Shown here one piece after another: positions 54,923 to 64,000 of a DNA stretch of 64,000 bases. Below the pieces are notes generated by a model, which worked only from the letters and a program-made list of their open reading frames with translations, was not told the origin of the DNA and did not search any database. The DNA is from Apiotrichum sp. Y4204. Lineage: Eukaryota; Basidiomycota; Tremellomycetes; Trichosporonales; Trichosporonaceae. Numbering within the stretch: position 1 is the first letter of the stretch; each line of letters begins with the position of its first letter. The translations under genes and the position numbers were made by a program. The DNA is taken from assembly GCA_025531455.1 (NCBI GenBank), contig JAMYHL010000001.1, positions 1,426,001 through 1,490,000 of the forward strand, written 5' to 3'.

Positions 54923-55897
54923 CCCACAAGATAGCCAGATTATCCTCCACTATAGTATTTTGTTGTACTGCATGCACTGCCCCCTGGCTTTTCTTTGCGA
55001 TTGTTCGGACTCGGACTCGGACTCGGTTCGGGTCCGTGATAGCGCTGGTGACGTTTATCGTCCATTACACTCTATGCTCCATGCTCCTAGCTCCAGCTCA
55101 TCTTCCAGCTCTGCATTCCGTTCCATAAGACGCTCCAGCTCCATCACGACGGCGGTGACGTCGGCGGTGTTGACACCCGCCCCACCGCCGACGTATCCGG
55201 TCCATCTGGCGACGCGGTGGACGCAGCTTGTAATCTGTCTGCAGCCTGGGCGGTCGTCAAGATGCTGCAGGCACGATCTGTCTGATAGTGGATACAGCAG
55301 TACACTCGTGTACACAAACAACTCCACCGCCCGTAGCGTGATGGCAACGACGGGGGTGACGACATTTCCTTCGCACTCTGCATTCCAGCTCCCACGGGGC
55401 CACTGTTGTTTGTCGTTCCTGCGATTCCCGCCCTTCCCGCGTGTCGTCATCCTGCTGCCGTTGCCGGGTATGCATCTTGCTTCCGATCTGGTAATGTGGG
55501 AGTGCGCACATGACCTGTGACAAGAGTCCGAACGCGAACACGTTCCGAGCGTGCGTGCCGCGTGAGCATGTCGGCTGTCAGCTGTCAGATAATCAGATGT
55601 CAGCCGTCAGTGTCGTCAGTGGATCAGAGAGGTCGGAATCTCGGGACGTGCCTGTCGCCACGCACAATCTTACATCTTATCTCGCGGCTCGGCCACTGCG
55701 CGCGGCGCCCCTCCATACTTGGCTCTACTTAGTCTACATGCACTACAGACAACAGGGTACACAATGAACTCTCTCGGCTCCACTCACGTTAGAGTCCAGC
55801 TCCGAAGGTTCCCAAGGGGAGTCTAGCTTCTTGGGTGCACATCTCACCTCTCACTATACTGTCCGTCTCTCAATACTCCACACTCTCACTCTCTCTC
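54923..55897. other. Convergent intergenic region
   Basis: 975 bp between two converging genes, so it should hold two terminators. A CGGACT repeat occurs at about 55005-55025. No gene is supported. Confidence 0.45.
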
Positions 55898-58800
55898 CTA
55901 GAACGCAACGCCGACCTCGCTCGTCCGCGGGTCGACATACTTGGCCGGCCCGTACGGCTGGAACGCGACAATGCTGGCGGTGAGCACCTCGTCGTCGTCC
56001 ACGTCCGAGCACGGCTCCATGCTACTCGTGCTTGCCATGCTCGCGAGGCTCGAGATCGAGCCGTGGGGCGCATGCAGCGGCGCGCCCCCGGCCTGCTCGT
56101 GGAGGCTCGCGGTGGAGCTCATCGCGCTGCGCACGATGCTCGCCGCGCCGTAGAACGCCGCGCGGTTGGGGTTTGCTGCTGCGGCCGACATGCGGTGCAC
56201 CCTGCTCGGCGGGCTGGGTGGCAGCGGGAACTCGCCGTCAAAGGTGGAGAGCAGCTCGCGCTCGGGACTGAACTCGCGTTGCTGGGGGAGCGTCGGGGTG
56301 CGCGGCGACCCGAGCGCCGGCGACTGTGGGCCAGGGGATCCGACACGCGAGCTGGGGTTGCTAAAGTCGAGGCGGAAGGCCTTGGCGCGCAGCTTGGGGG
56401 TGGCGGTGGAGTCATCCAGATCCAGCAGACGCGAATGGCGCGAGGCGTGCGACGACGCACGCGATTCTCCACGGGAGGGGAGGGGCGTGAGCGTGCGCAC
56501 CGTGCTGATGAGGGCCTCCTCCGTGTCCGAGAGCGTGGATGCAAGCGACACGCTGGAGTCGTAGGTGTAAGTCGAGGAGAGGTCCGCGCGGGCCTCCTGC
56601 TCCCGCTCGTGCTCGCTCGCATCGGACACCTCGTCGCCAGACGGCACGCTGTCGTACGACCCGAGCGAAGGCAGCGACCGGTGGCTGCTGTACGGCGGCG
56701 ACGGCGGCAGCGGTCCTGCCTGGGCCTGGTCCATGGCGCCGATGGCGTACGGCACCTGGCGGGGTATGGAGGGGTCGGTGGGGGTGGTCGGGCCGCGGAC
56801 CTTTGTGAAGGGGAGGACATTGGTGGGTATGGGGGGCGGGGGTAGGCGCGGCGGTGCGCACAGTGGGGGCCGCTTGGGCGTGTCCGTCGCGGCACGGGCG
56901 GCCGCAAAGCGTGCAGCGGCCTGCTGCGCGGCGACGGTGAGCTCGTTCCCAAAGGACTCGTGCTCGCGAGGCAGGTCGCATGCAAGTGTGGCCAGCTCTG
57001 CGAGCGACCGCGAAATGGACCGCCCGTCGTCGTGGCCCATGAACAGCGACTTGCGGCGCGGGCTCTTGGCCGGGATGGGTGGTGGCGTGGACAGCTTCGG
57101 GGGCGTGGCCGAAGGTGTCGGGGATGCCGACTGCGACATGTCCCCGTCCAGCGGCGGCGTGACGGCCGGCGACGGTGCGGGTGCCTTGACCAGCATCTCT
57201 CCAGGCAAGCCAATGGGATCGAAGGCCCACGACGCGAGAGGACAGTCGTTGAGGCTGACGCACGGCCCGGAGTCACGTTCCTTGGAATCCCTGCGCCAGC
57301 CAGGCTCGCCAAAGTCGAGGATGCGGGCTGGCGGCTTGTCGCTCATCCCATCCGCGTCGTCGTCCTCGTCGCCGCCGCTCAGCATGTTGGTGACCTTGCG
57401 ATTCGATGGCGTGGCCGGGATAACCTTGAACATTGGCAGCGGGGAGCCGTCGCCCGCGTAGCTCTGCAGCCGGCGGTGGTCTGTCGGCGTGCGCGCGACC
57501 ACTTTGGGCGTAACGAGCGGTCCGGGCGAGGTGGGGCACGCGCCGCCGGGAGTGCTTGCCAACGAGGGGGAAGCAAAGGGGGAGGTGCTCGGGGACGATC
57601 CGACAGGGGTCACTGTGCGGTAGGCAGCAAGCGACGCGGCCGTGAGACGGTGGACGACTTCTGGCGACTGGGGCACTGGCGACAGGCGCTCGACAGAGTC
57701 GGGCGAAGCGGGCACGGTCGCGAGAATCCGTCGCATCGCGTGCTGGGACGCTGGCAACGCCTGCGGGGCGTGCAGTGGCGCGACCGGCACGGGCGCAGGG
57801 ACCGCGCTGAGCGACTGGAACGAGCTCAACGGCGACGTGAGGGGAGATGTCGCGGGAGGGAACTGGAATGACGAGGCGGATGTGGGCGACACGGGTGACA
57901 CTGGCGATACAGGGGTGACGGAGCGGCTGCTGATGCTGGAGGCGGACGCGGAGGGCGATGTGCCCGAGTACCCACTGGATAACGACACGGCGCTCAAGCT
58001 CGAGAGACTCGTTATGCTGTCGCGCGTCCGCGATGAGGATGGCTGTGTGGGCCGCGAGCTGCGGCGACGGCCGCCATCCAGAAGAACAGACGACGGCCGG
58101 CGGGGTCGCTGCACGCCGGGCTGGATCTGCGAGAGCGGTCTGTAGTGCACCTGCGGAACCTCCGTCGCAAGGGGCTGCGAGTGGAATGGGGCGGAAGCCT
58201 GCCTCTGCCGCGGCTGCGGCTGTCGCGGCTGTAACGCCTGGTCATGGTGGATGGGCGGGGGTGGAGCTGGGCGGTGCGAGTCGGAAAAGTAGCGTTGCGC
58301 GCGCGGCTCACCGAGAACATCGCGCTGGGACGGATACGGGCTCGACGGTGGGGACGCGCGGTACATTGACCTGCGGCGGTCGTCCGAGTTGAAGGACATG
58401 GCCGAGGCGCGACCGGTGGGGCTCAACGGATCGTAGCCGTTGGAGTGGGCGACGGGGGCTCCGCTCGGGCTGTCGGTGCGTCCCGTGCCAGCTGCCGGAG
58501 AGACGGACTGTGCACGCGACGCGGCGTGCCGGAGCGTGTTGGTACTCGCGACGGAATGCACCGAGTTGACCGGCGACACGGCGCGGGAGCACTCTTCCCC
58601 GCCTTCGCGCCTGGGGATCATTGGCATTGAGGTCTGTCGGAACGCATTGGGTGGGGGCGGGCCACGGAACGGCCTCTGCGCGCCAGGCGGCAGGGTGGTT
58701 CCGACGATGGACGCGCGGCGGGGGTGGGCATTGTGCTGGCCATCTGGGAAGCGGACATTGGTGTTGGCGGTGGGGCTGATGCTCACGCCGAACTCGTTTG

Positions 58801-59107
58801 GACCGGGGCTTGCGCGGCGCAGGATGGGCTTGGGAGCAGTGGCTGCCGAGACTGTGGACGGCTGAAGAACGGGCGAATCGACGGGCGAAGCGAGGGGTGA
58901 AGCGACGGGCTTGCGCCAGAAGAGGAGGGAGGGGCTGGACGCCGAAGCAGCCGAGCTCGTCGGTGATGGCGTGTTGGGGCTGAATCCGGCGCCGTAAGGG
59001 TGGTTGGGGTGGCGCTGCGGCGTGGTGGGCGCGTCTTCGGAGAGTTGCGACTGGCGCAGCCGTGCGCGCGACGCCTTGTGCTGCAGCGACTTGACAAACG
59101 CGGCCAT
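55898..59107 (-). CDS. Large Ser/Pro-rich disordered protein
   Basis: A single exon of 1,069 residues from MAAFVKSLQHKASRARL, a basic amphipathic N-terminus. Almost the entire length is Ser/Pro/Thr-rich with many SP sites (for example VASPLASPVDSPVLQPS) and short conserved-looking islands. These include NTNVRFPDGQHNAHPRRAS, RKVTNMLSGGDEDDDADGM, PPARILDFGEPGWR, CPLASWAFDPIGLPGEM and the C-terminal IVAFQPYGPAKYVDPRTSEV. The last island, near the end and well defined, is the best candidate for a binding motif. Pro-Val-Ser repeats (TPVSPVSPVSPTS) occur mid-protein. No fold, signal peptide or membrane segment is recognised. It could be a scaffold in polarity or cell-cycle signalling, but this is only suggested by composition. 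Confidence 0.85.
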   Translation of the reverse strand: MAAFVKSLQHKASRARLRQSQLSEDAPTTPQRHPNHPYGAGFSPNTPSPTSSAASASSPSLLFWRKPVASPLASPVDSPVLQPSTVSAATAPKPILRRASPGPNEFGVSISPTANTNVRFPDGQHNAHPRRASIVGTTLPPGAQRPFRGPPPPNAFRQTSMPMIPRREGGEECSRAVSPVNSVHSVASTNTLRHAASRAQSVSPAAGTGRTDSPSGAPVAHSNGYDPLSPTGRASAMSFNSDDRRRSMYRASPPSSPYPSQRDVLGEPRAQRYFSDSHRPAPPPPIHHDQALQPRQPQPRQRQASAPFHSQPLATEVPQVHYRPLSQIQPGVQRPRRPSSVLLDGGRRRSSRPTQPSSSRTRDSITSLSSLSAVSLSSGYSGTSPSASASSISSRSVTPVSPVSPVSPTSASSFQFPPATSPLTSPLSSFQSLSAVPAPVPVAPLHAPQALPASQHAMRRILATVPASPDSVERLSPVPQSPEVVHRLTAASLAAYRTVTPVGSSPSTSPFASPSLASTPGGACPTSPGPLVTPKVVARTPTDHRRLQSYAGDGSPLPMFKVIPATPSNRKVTNMLSGGDEDDDADGMSDKPPARILDFGEPGWRRDSKERDSGPCVSLNDCPLASWAFDPIGLPGEMLVKAPAPSPAVTPPLDGDMSQSASPTPSATPPKLSTPPPIPAKSPRRKSLFMGHDDGRSISRSLAELATLACDLPREHESFGNELTVAAQQAAARFAAARAATDTPKRPPLCAPPRLPPPPIPTNVLPFTKVRGPTTPTDPSIPRQVPYAIGAMDQAQAGPLPPSPPYSSHRSLPSLGSYDSVPSGDEVSDASEHEREQEARADLSSTYTYDSSVSLASTLSDTEEALISTVRTLTPLPSRGESRASSHASRHSRLLDLDDSTATPKLRAKAFRLDFSNPSSRVGSPGPQSPALGSPRTPTLPQQREFSPERELLSTFDGEFPLPPSPPSRVHRMSAAAANPNRAAFYGAASIVRSAMSSTASLHEQAGGAPLHAPHGSISSLASMASTSSMEPCSDVDDDEVLTASIVAFQPYGPAKYVDPRTSEVGVAF

Positions 59108-59566
59108 TTTGGGGGGGTGTATGCAAAGGATGCAATGCAGTGAATGCAGCTGTCGAGATGTCAGGCGTCGGATGGTGTGATCAAGAGGTGTCCGGTGTTA
59201 AGCGAGACGATACGCGTGGTGCACTCGCGTCGAGCCGTAGTCTGTTCGATACAGAAGTCCCAGCTCGCGACCGATTCCCCGCTGCTCGCTGCTCGGTGCC
59301 AGTGTGGTCCACCCTATGCTGTCGCTCGCAATAACGCGCCGTGACGGTGGTGCTGCACGACTCCCTCGATGCTCTCTGTTCTCTGGGTGAGTTATGCGCC
59401 CCGGCCTGCCGAGAGAGGGGTAAGAAATGGAATGCAATGATTTTCTCCGACGCGCCGAGTGAGGTCCGAGGAAATCACAGGTTCCACCGGTCTGGACCGA
59501 CCCAAGATGCTGCTGTGCCGTCACGATAGAAGCGGGGCCGCGCGTACGTTGCAGAGTGAGACCCGC

Positions 59567-59594
59567 CGGAGAGCGGAGAGCGGAGAGCGGAGAG
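59567..59594. repeat. CGGAGAG heptanucleotide repeat, four copies
   Basis: Four perfect tandem 7-bp units at the start of a longer purine-rich stretch. Confidence 0.85.
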
Positions 59595-59703
59595 CTGTAA
59601 AGAGCTCTCGGGAGGAGGAGAAGAAGAAATGGAAGGGCAAGGAATAAGAAAAATACAGAGTTGTCACGCGTGCCTGTACCGCGCCGCGGGACCCGGAAGT
59701 GTC

Positions 59704-59895
59704 AGATTGGAAGAGCGGGACAAGAAACGGAGAGGAGGAGAGGAGAAGGGCGGGGGATGAGACGGAAGTGGGGATGAAGAAGAAGAAGAACAAGTGACGA
59801 GAAGAGAAAGAAGAAGAAGAGGGTGGAAGAGAAGTGAAAGAAAGAAAGAGACAAAGTGAAGAGATGGACGACGACGACGACGAACAAAGAAGAAG
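59704..59895 (+). repeat. Purine-rich (GA) tract
   Basis: About 190 bp that is mostly G and A on the plus strand, with GAAGAAGAAGAAGAA and GAAAGAAAGAAAGA runs. It is followed at about 59927-59965 by a pyrimidine tract. Such DNA can form triplex (H-DNA) structure; here it lies 0.6-0.8 kb upstream of a minus-strand start at 59107. Confidence 0.7.
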
Positions 59896-61984
59896 TGCGA
59901 TGGAATCCCACGCGCAACCATCCATCTTCACTTTTTTTCTCCATTTTTTTTTCTTGCTTCTTTTCTTGCGTCCATTCACTCGCCCCTCACTCCCTTCACT
60001 GTCTTGCCATCCTTTCATCTCGCTCCCCCAATCGCTGCATGCGCGTCGTCGTCATCTTCCGAGGTGGTACCTGTTCTTTTTGTGTTCTTTGTCCTGCGCG
60101 TGTCCCATCAGTAGTGCGTCCGTGGCGTTCGCTGCTCGACGCCACCCCTGGGCACCTCGATATCCCTTTCAGACTACTCTCTCTCTTGACTGCATGACTG
60201 ACTTGGACGCTTTCCACACCCTACTCACTGCTGACCCTCGCTCGAGCTTCTGCGCCTGTTCCAGCGCTCTGCAGCCCCCCCTTTCTGGGCCTCGGGGCCT
60301 CGGACAACGGTTCGCCATTCAATCCCATTATTGATGGCCCAGGATCCAGTCTCTCCAGTTGCCCTGAGTTAAATCGCAGCCTACACACCCCTTCCATGGC
60401 ATCCAAGTACCCAGGTCTTTCATTCACACTGCGCACACCGCCATTCATCGTACGGCATGCGTGAATGTCATGCTCAATGCTAATGGCCAGGACCAATGCC
60501 GACCCCACACCCCCGACGGCCGATAGACGTAGACTAGCACGGGCGCCGCGCTGACCCTGCACTCCCCCCAGCCCCGCCCTGCGCGATCCCCACTACACTG
60601 ACGCCATCCAGCCCCATCGTGGTAGCAGTAGCATTGGACATTAGTTCTCAAGTACTGCATCCAATGCTTCGGAATATCACAGCCTGGTCTCACAGGAACC
60701 AATGCTCGGTCGAGAGGAGGCTGCAGTAGCGTCTTGGCTTCGCGATAGCAACCTTTCGACAACGACCCTCATTTTGTCCTCCCACTTGTCTCTGGTGTTC
60801 GGAAGCCTTTAGAGGCTTATGCACTCTCTGCCCTCGGTGCCCACTGCACATCGCGCATCGTGCACTGCGGCATTCCGTGCCGTGGCGCGTGGGGAATGGG
60901 GGAGACAAAGAGTTGGAATGCGGCCCTGGGCGCTGAGACTGCAGCTGCAAGGTCTCGAGGTCTCGAGGTCACGGATGTGCACCCCGAATGGCAGTCCCCG
61001 AATTGCTCGCGACCCGAATTGCAGGAGAGTTCGGAGCTGGATGAAGAGGATGAATTCTGCCCTGCGTGAGACCTGGAATGACCTGCCGGCAACTCAATCT
61101 CTCTGCTTCAATCTCTCGAGCTTATCAAGAGACATCGTGGCAGCTGACTATCTGATCGAGACATTGCTTCACACCTTGATATGCTGAACCCACCATGCAT
61201 TCAGACACCAAACCATGATAACAGTACAGTACATTCAGACCAAACGAGTCCCTCGATCCCACGATCCCACGATCTGGATCTCAAGGATCTGTCACGTTCT
61301 CTCCTCGACCCATTCACACTGCCCACCTGAAGCACTAACCAACCTTACACTCCGCTGCTTGATGCCACGCACGAGCCTCAGGCCGAGCCAATGGTCCTCA
61401 TGTCAGGTCGTACCGATCCTGATCTCTACCAAGTACTCCGCAATGCTCCCTCTGGCGGCAGCACGCAGCGCCACTCGTAGACATTGTATATTGAAGGGTC
61501 GAGACGGACGGACGCTCATGAATGCATGAATGGGCCGGGGCCCTCTGTCCCAAGCTCCTGTACTCCTAGAGAGGCATCCAATCCCCTCGTCCGCTCGCGA
61601 CTCGTTTAGCTCCCTACCCGTCGGTGTCTAATTTCGCTCACTCTCTCATGAACCACCAGCTCTCACAGCTTCGGAATCGCCGAGCATATCTCCTCGTACC
61701 CCTCGTCCCATTCCGATTCCCACGTACATGCCGTGCAGCGCCCAGCCAACGCCCGCTGTTTGCCCCGCCCCTTCATTCCACATCTGATCGTCGATCGCGT
61801 CGCTGTCAGCCGCATTCCATGTGTCACTCCTCCACGGGCCGTTTCTCCGCGTCTCTACTTATCGATGTGACATCAAGACAGTGTCATGAATTACTACAGC
61901 GCTACAATATCTATAACCCCATGTCGCCCCCTGTCGCCCCCTGTCTCCCCCCGGTCCCCGCCCTCATCTCCCAGTCTCCGATCC

Positions 61985-63178
61985 TCAGATCTTATCCTTC
62001 TTCCGCGGCTTCTGCCTCCCCTCGCGCTTGGCCACGGCGCGCGCAAGCTTCAGCCCGCATGCATTACACAGGTCCTTGACCCCGTTCTCGCCCTTGCGCC
62101 ACTCGGGGCTTTCACGCGTCCCGCACCCCCGGCACTTGTCCACGTCGCCTGGCGGCCGGACCAGCGGCCGTGTCGTGCCGCCGCCGACGCGTGGCGGCGT
62201 CGCCGTCTCGTTCAGCCGTGCGTGGAATGGCGCGACACCCGCAGCAGCCGCAGCCGGGTCGTATCCGCTGTACGGGTAGTCGGTGTACCCGTAGTCGTAC
62301 TCTTGCCGCCAGTCGCGAGTGGATGGCGGCGGCGGTGCGATTGGCGGTATCGCCGGCGGTGGTGCAGGTACCGCCGGGACGGTTGCTGGTGGGACCGCCG
62401 TCGCCGCTGCCGCCCACGCGTCGGACCCGCTGCTCAGTGGCAGCTCGTAGCACTTTGTCGTCTGGAAGCATGCAAACACGAGCGTGCCATACGGGATGAA
62501 CACGCTCGCAATGTGGCGATATACGCCCTCTGTTCGGATCGAGTGCTTGGCGCCAAACCGTGTCGTGCAGTTGGTCCGCACGTCTCCCGGCTTTGCCGCC
62601 AGCCGTCCCGGGTCCATGTCCACGCCGCGCATCATGTCCGCGTACTCGTCTGCATCGTAGAGCCCATCCACCTGCACTGGCGAATTTGGTGGTCGTGATG
62701 GCGGCCAGGTGAAGAGGAGTGAGTTTGGATGGGCAGGGGTTGTGAGACTCGTATGCAACTGGAACACGCGTGACGGGGGCACCCGTCCCCGTGCTGGCAG
62801 CGTGACGTTGGCCGCGATACTCTGTCGCAGATTCTGGACCGCCTGGGGTCAGAGGGGGACAAGTGTTGGACGTCGACTCACATCGTCACCAAAGGACACG
62901 GCCCCGCAGAAATTGGACCACTGCTCGTGCCGCCGTGCGGGGTCGTTGTTCGCCACTGGGTCCTTGTCCTTGATGGCGTGGAAGAATGCCAGTAGCAGTC
63001 CGTCGGCGACCTGATGTCAATTCATGTCTGCAGGGTGTGGCCATACCCAATTCAACACCAGGTCAATGATGATATAGTCGTCGTCCTCGGCGACGGCGGC
63101 GAGATCTGGCGGCACCTTGTTCTCCTGCGGCGGGCACCCAAGCAGTGACCGGATCCGGGAAAGTCGGGAGAAGCGCAT
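61985..63178 (-). CDS. GATA-type zinc-finger transcription factor, possibly white-collar-2-like (5' end unresolved)
   Basis: Three well-supported exons (63047-63178, 62882-63010, 61985-62842) encode 372 residues if translation starts at MRFSRLSRI. The C-terminal finger is C-x2-C-x18-C-x2-C: CRGCGTRESPEWRKGENG followed by VKDLCNACGLKLAR, then a basic tail. The SPEWRKG form is typical of white-collar-2-like light-response factors and relatives. A region with VRTNCTTRFGAKHSIRTEG and ASVFIPYGTLVFACFQTTK looks folded, possibly PAS-like. An Ala/Pro linker lies before the finger. The ATG is preceded at once by CTGACAACAGG, a perfect branch-acceptor signal, so this ATG may be internal and the gene may extend toward base 64000. 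Nuclear DNA binding is predicted; the target genes are unknown. Confidence 0.75.
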
Positions 63179-64000
63179 CCTGTTGTCAGCAAGCAGCAGC
63201 AGCGCGCAAAGCGAGCGTGACGGTAGGCGAACGCGATGAGGGAGGTGGTAATGGGAGGCATCTGCCATAGGCGGCACAAGGCCACGGTCTCCGTGCTCAC
63301 GACCTCGGTCGGATAGGCGCCGAGACCGGCAGTGAGCGTCCAACGTTCACCGGCAGAGCCCGAGTCACGCCGGAGCTGGCAATCCGCCGCGCCGGATGCA
63401 CGCCATCGGGTCATCACCCTGGCGAGGAACCGGGCGCTGCTCGGGCCCGCCGACGGAGGGCGCCAGCGAGGTCGGAAGACGGACCGAGTAGCGCTGCCGC
63501 CTGCCGCGTGCCACCTGCCGCAACTACACGCCGCATGCACCGGCGGCAGTGCGCCGTCTGTCCGGATGGGTCGGCGCCAGCCTGCCCGTCTGGGCTTGGC
63601 AGCTCGCCCGGCCTCGCCCCGTCCCGCACCGCTTCGCGCCTCGCGCTTGGGCCCACCCCGCCCCGTGCTCGTGTTGAACGCACCTCGTGACGCTTCCCTG
63701 CAGGTCGTCGTTCCCAATCGAGCTCGCGAGGTCGGCACGCGCCTCTGGCGGTTAGCATGTGCGCATCTGGACTGGGGGTTGATCGGGCGCGACCGAGCAG
63801 GATACTTCTGATGAGAAGGCCTCGAGGCGCGAGAAAAGGTCACGGCCGAGGCCATCACAGGCCCGGCGAGCCGAGACATGCACGACTCGAGGCCCATCTC
63901 GCGCCGGGCCACCGGGGCGTGCACAGGGGGCGAGGTTTGGGACTGGGCACGGATGATGCGGGCGCCATCCACTCGATGCAATCTGCAAGCGGCACGCGAG
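63179..64000 (-). other. Possible upstream exons of the GATA factor, or its 5' region
   Basis: This stretch shows minus-strand coding-like segments: TAGLGAYPTEVVSTETVALC and WQMPPITTSLIAFAYRH at about 63220-63340, and ADLASSIGNDDLQGSVTR at about 63690-63745. The last is preceded by ATGCTAACCGCCAG, a good branch-acceptor signal, and followed by a GTGCGT donor. I could not find a splice path that joins all of these in frame to the exon at 63178. They may be N-terminal exons of the GATA gene, with its start outside the window. Confidence 0.3.

Larger units (their letters stand above)
59108..61984. other. Long gene-poor region with a purine tract
   Basis: 2.9 kb between the 55898-59107 gene and the 3' end of the GATA gene (both minus strand). 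It includes a heptamer repeat (59567-59594), a purine-rich tract (59704-59895) and a following pyrimidine tract. CTGTCGCCCC repeats occur near 61923-61950. No gene is supported. Confidence 0.45.

Noticed and set aside
59521..60018. 165-codon minus-strand frame rich in Ser/Phe/Leu
   Set aside because: It is simply the translation of the purine/pyrimidine tract, not a plausible membrane protein.

Overview
The window is nuclear DNA of a fungus. Protein-coding genes are GC-rich and interrupted by very short spliceosomal introns (33-60 nt is common) with GTGAGT/GTATGT/GTGCGT donors and a CTNAC branch site only a few bases before the acceptor AG. The gene set (calcineurin B, DIS3, ALG2, RPL11, a mitochondrial DEAD-box helicase, a GH16 glucanase, a SPEWRKG-type GATA factor) fits a basidiomycete yeast, most likely a Tremellomycete such as a Trichosporonales member; that placement is inference from gene style, not a database result.

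Layout. 1-246 (+): C-terminal end of a single-pass membrane protein cut by the window edge. 1002-6359 (-): calcineurin B (CNB1) and, upstream in tandem, the exosome nuclease DIS3. DIS3 shares a 420-bp divergent promoter with ALG2 (6780-8550, +), a mannosyltransferase of N-glycan assembly. 8658-10205 (-): a WRAP53/TCAB1-type WD40 protein, divergent from an Ulp2/SENP6-type SUMO protease (10856-16016, +). 16499-18386 (+): AidB-like acyl-CoA dehydrogenase. 19195-20041 (-): a small Gly/His-rich protein built from three copies of one exon. 21023-21101 (+): tRNA-Asp(GTC) with a 7-nt intron. 23860-25152 (+): secreted GH16 glucanase. 28554-29975 (+): unknown protein with a disordered tail. 31005-31907 (+): RPL11/uL5. 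33406-35331 (+): MRH4-like mitochondrial DEAD-box helicase. 35425-36607 (-): NADP-dependent short-chain dehydrogenase. 36879-39091 (-): disordered protein ending in a TPX2-like domain. 39636-40577 (-): kinase-fold protein with a degenerate catalytic centre. 41080-41946 (-): alpha/beta-hydrolase esterase. 42468-43548 (-): unknown 304-residue protein. 45083-50122 (+): 1,679-residue Q/P-rich protein ending in a set of cysteine modules. 53480-54922 (+) and 55898-59107 (-): convergent disordered Ser/Pro-rich proteins. 61985-63178 or beyond (-): GATA zinc-finger protein whose 5' part is unresolved at the window edge.

No gene cluster or shared pathway is apparent: this is ordinary core-genome mosaic with several long gene-poor gaps (21.1-23.9, 25.2-28.6, 50.1-53.5 and 59.1-62.0 kb). 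The most unusual items are the exon-triplicated Gly/His protein, the five-fold cysteine module protein, the predicted pseudokinase, a possible 10-nt exon carrying only the RPL11 start codon, and a recognisable telomerase/Cajal-body factor homologue. No transposon, CRISPR array, viral sequence or toxin gene was recognised.
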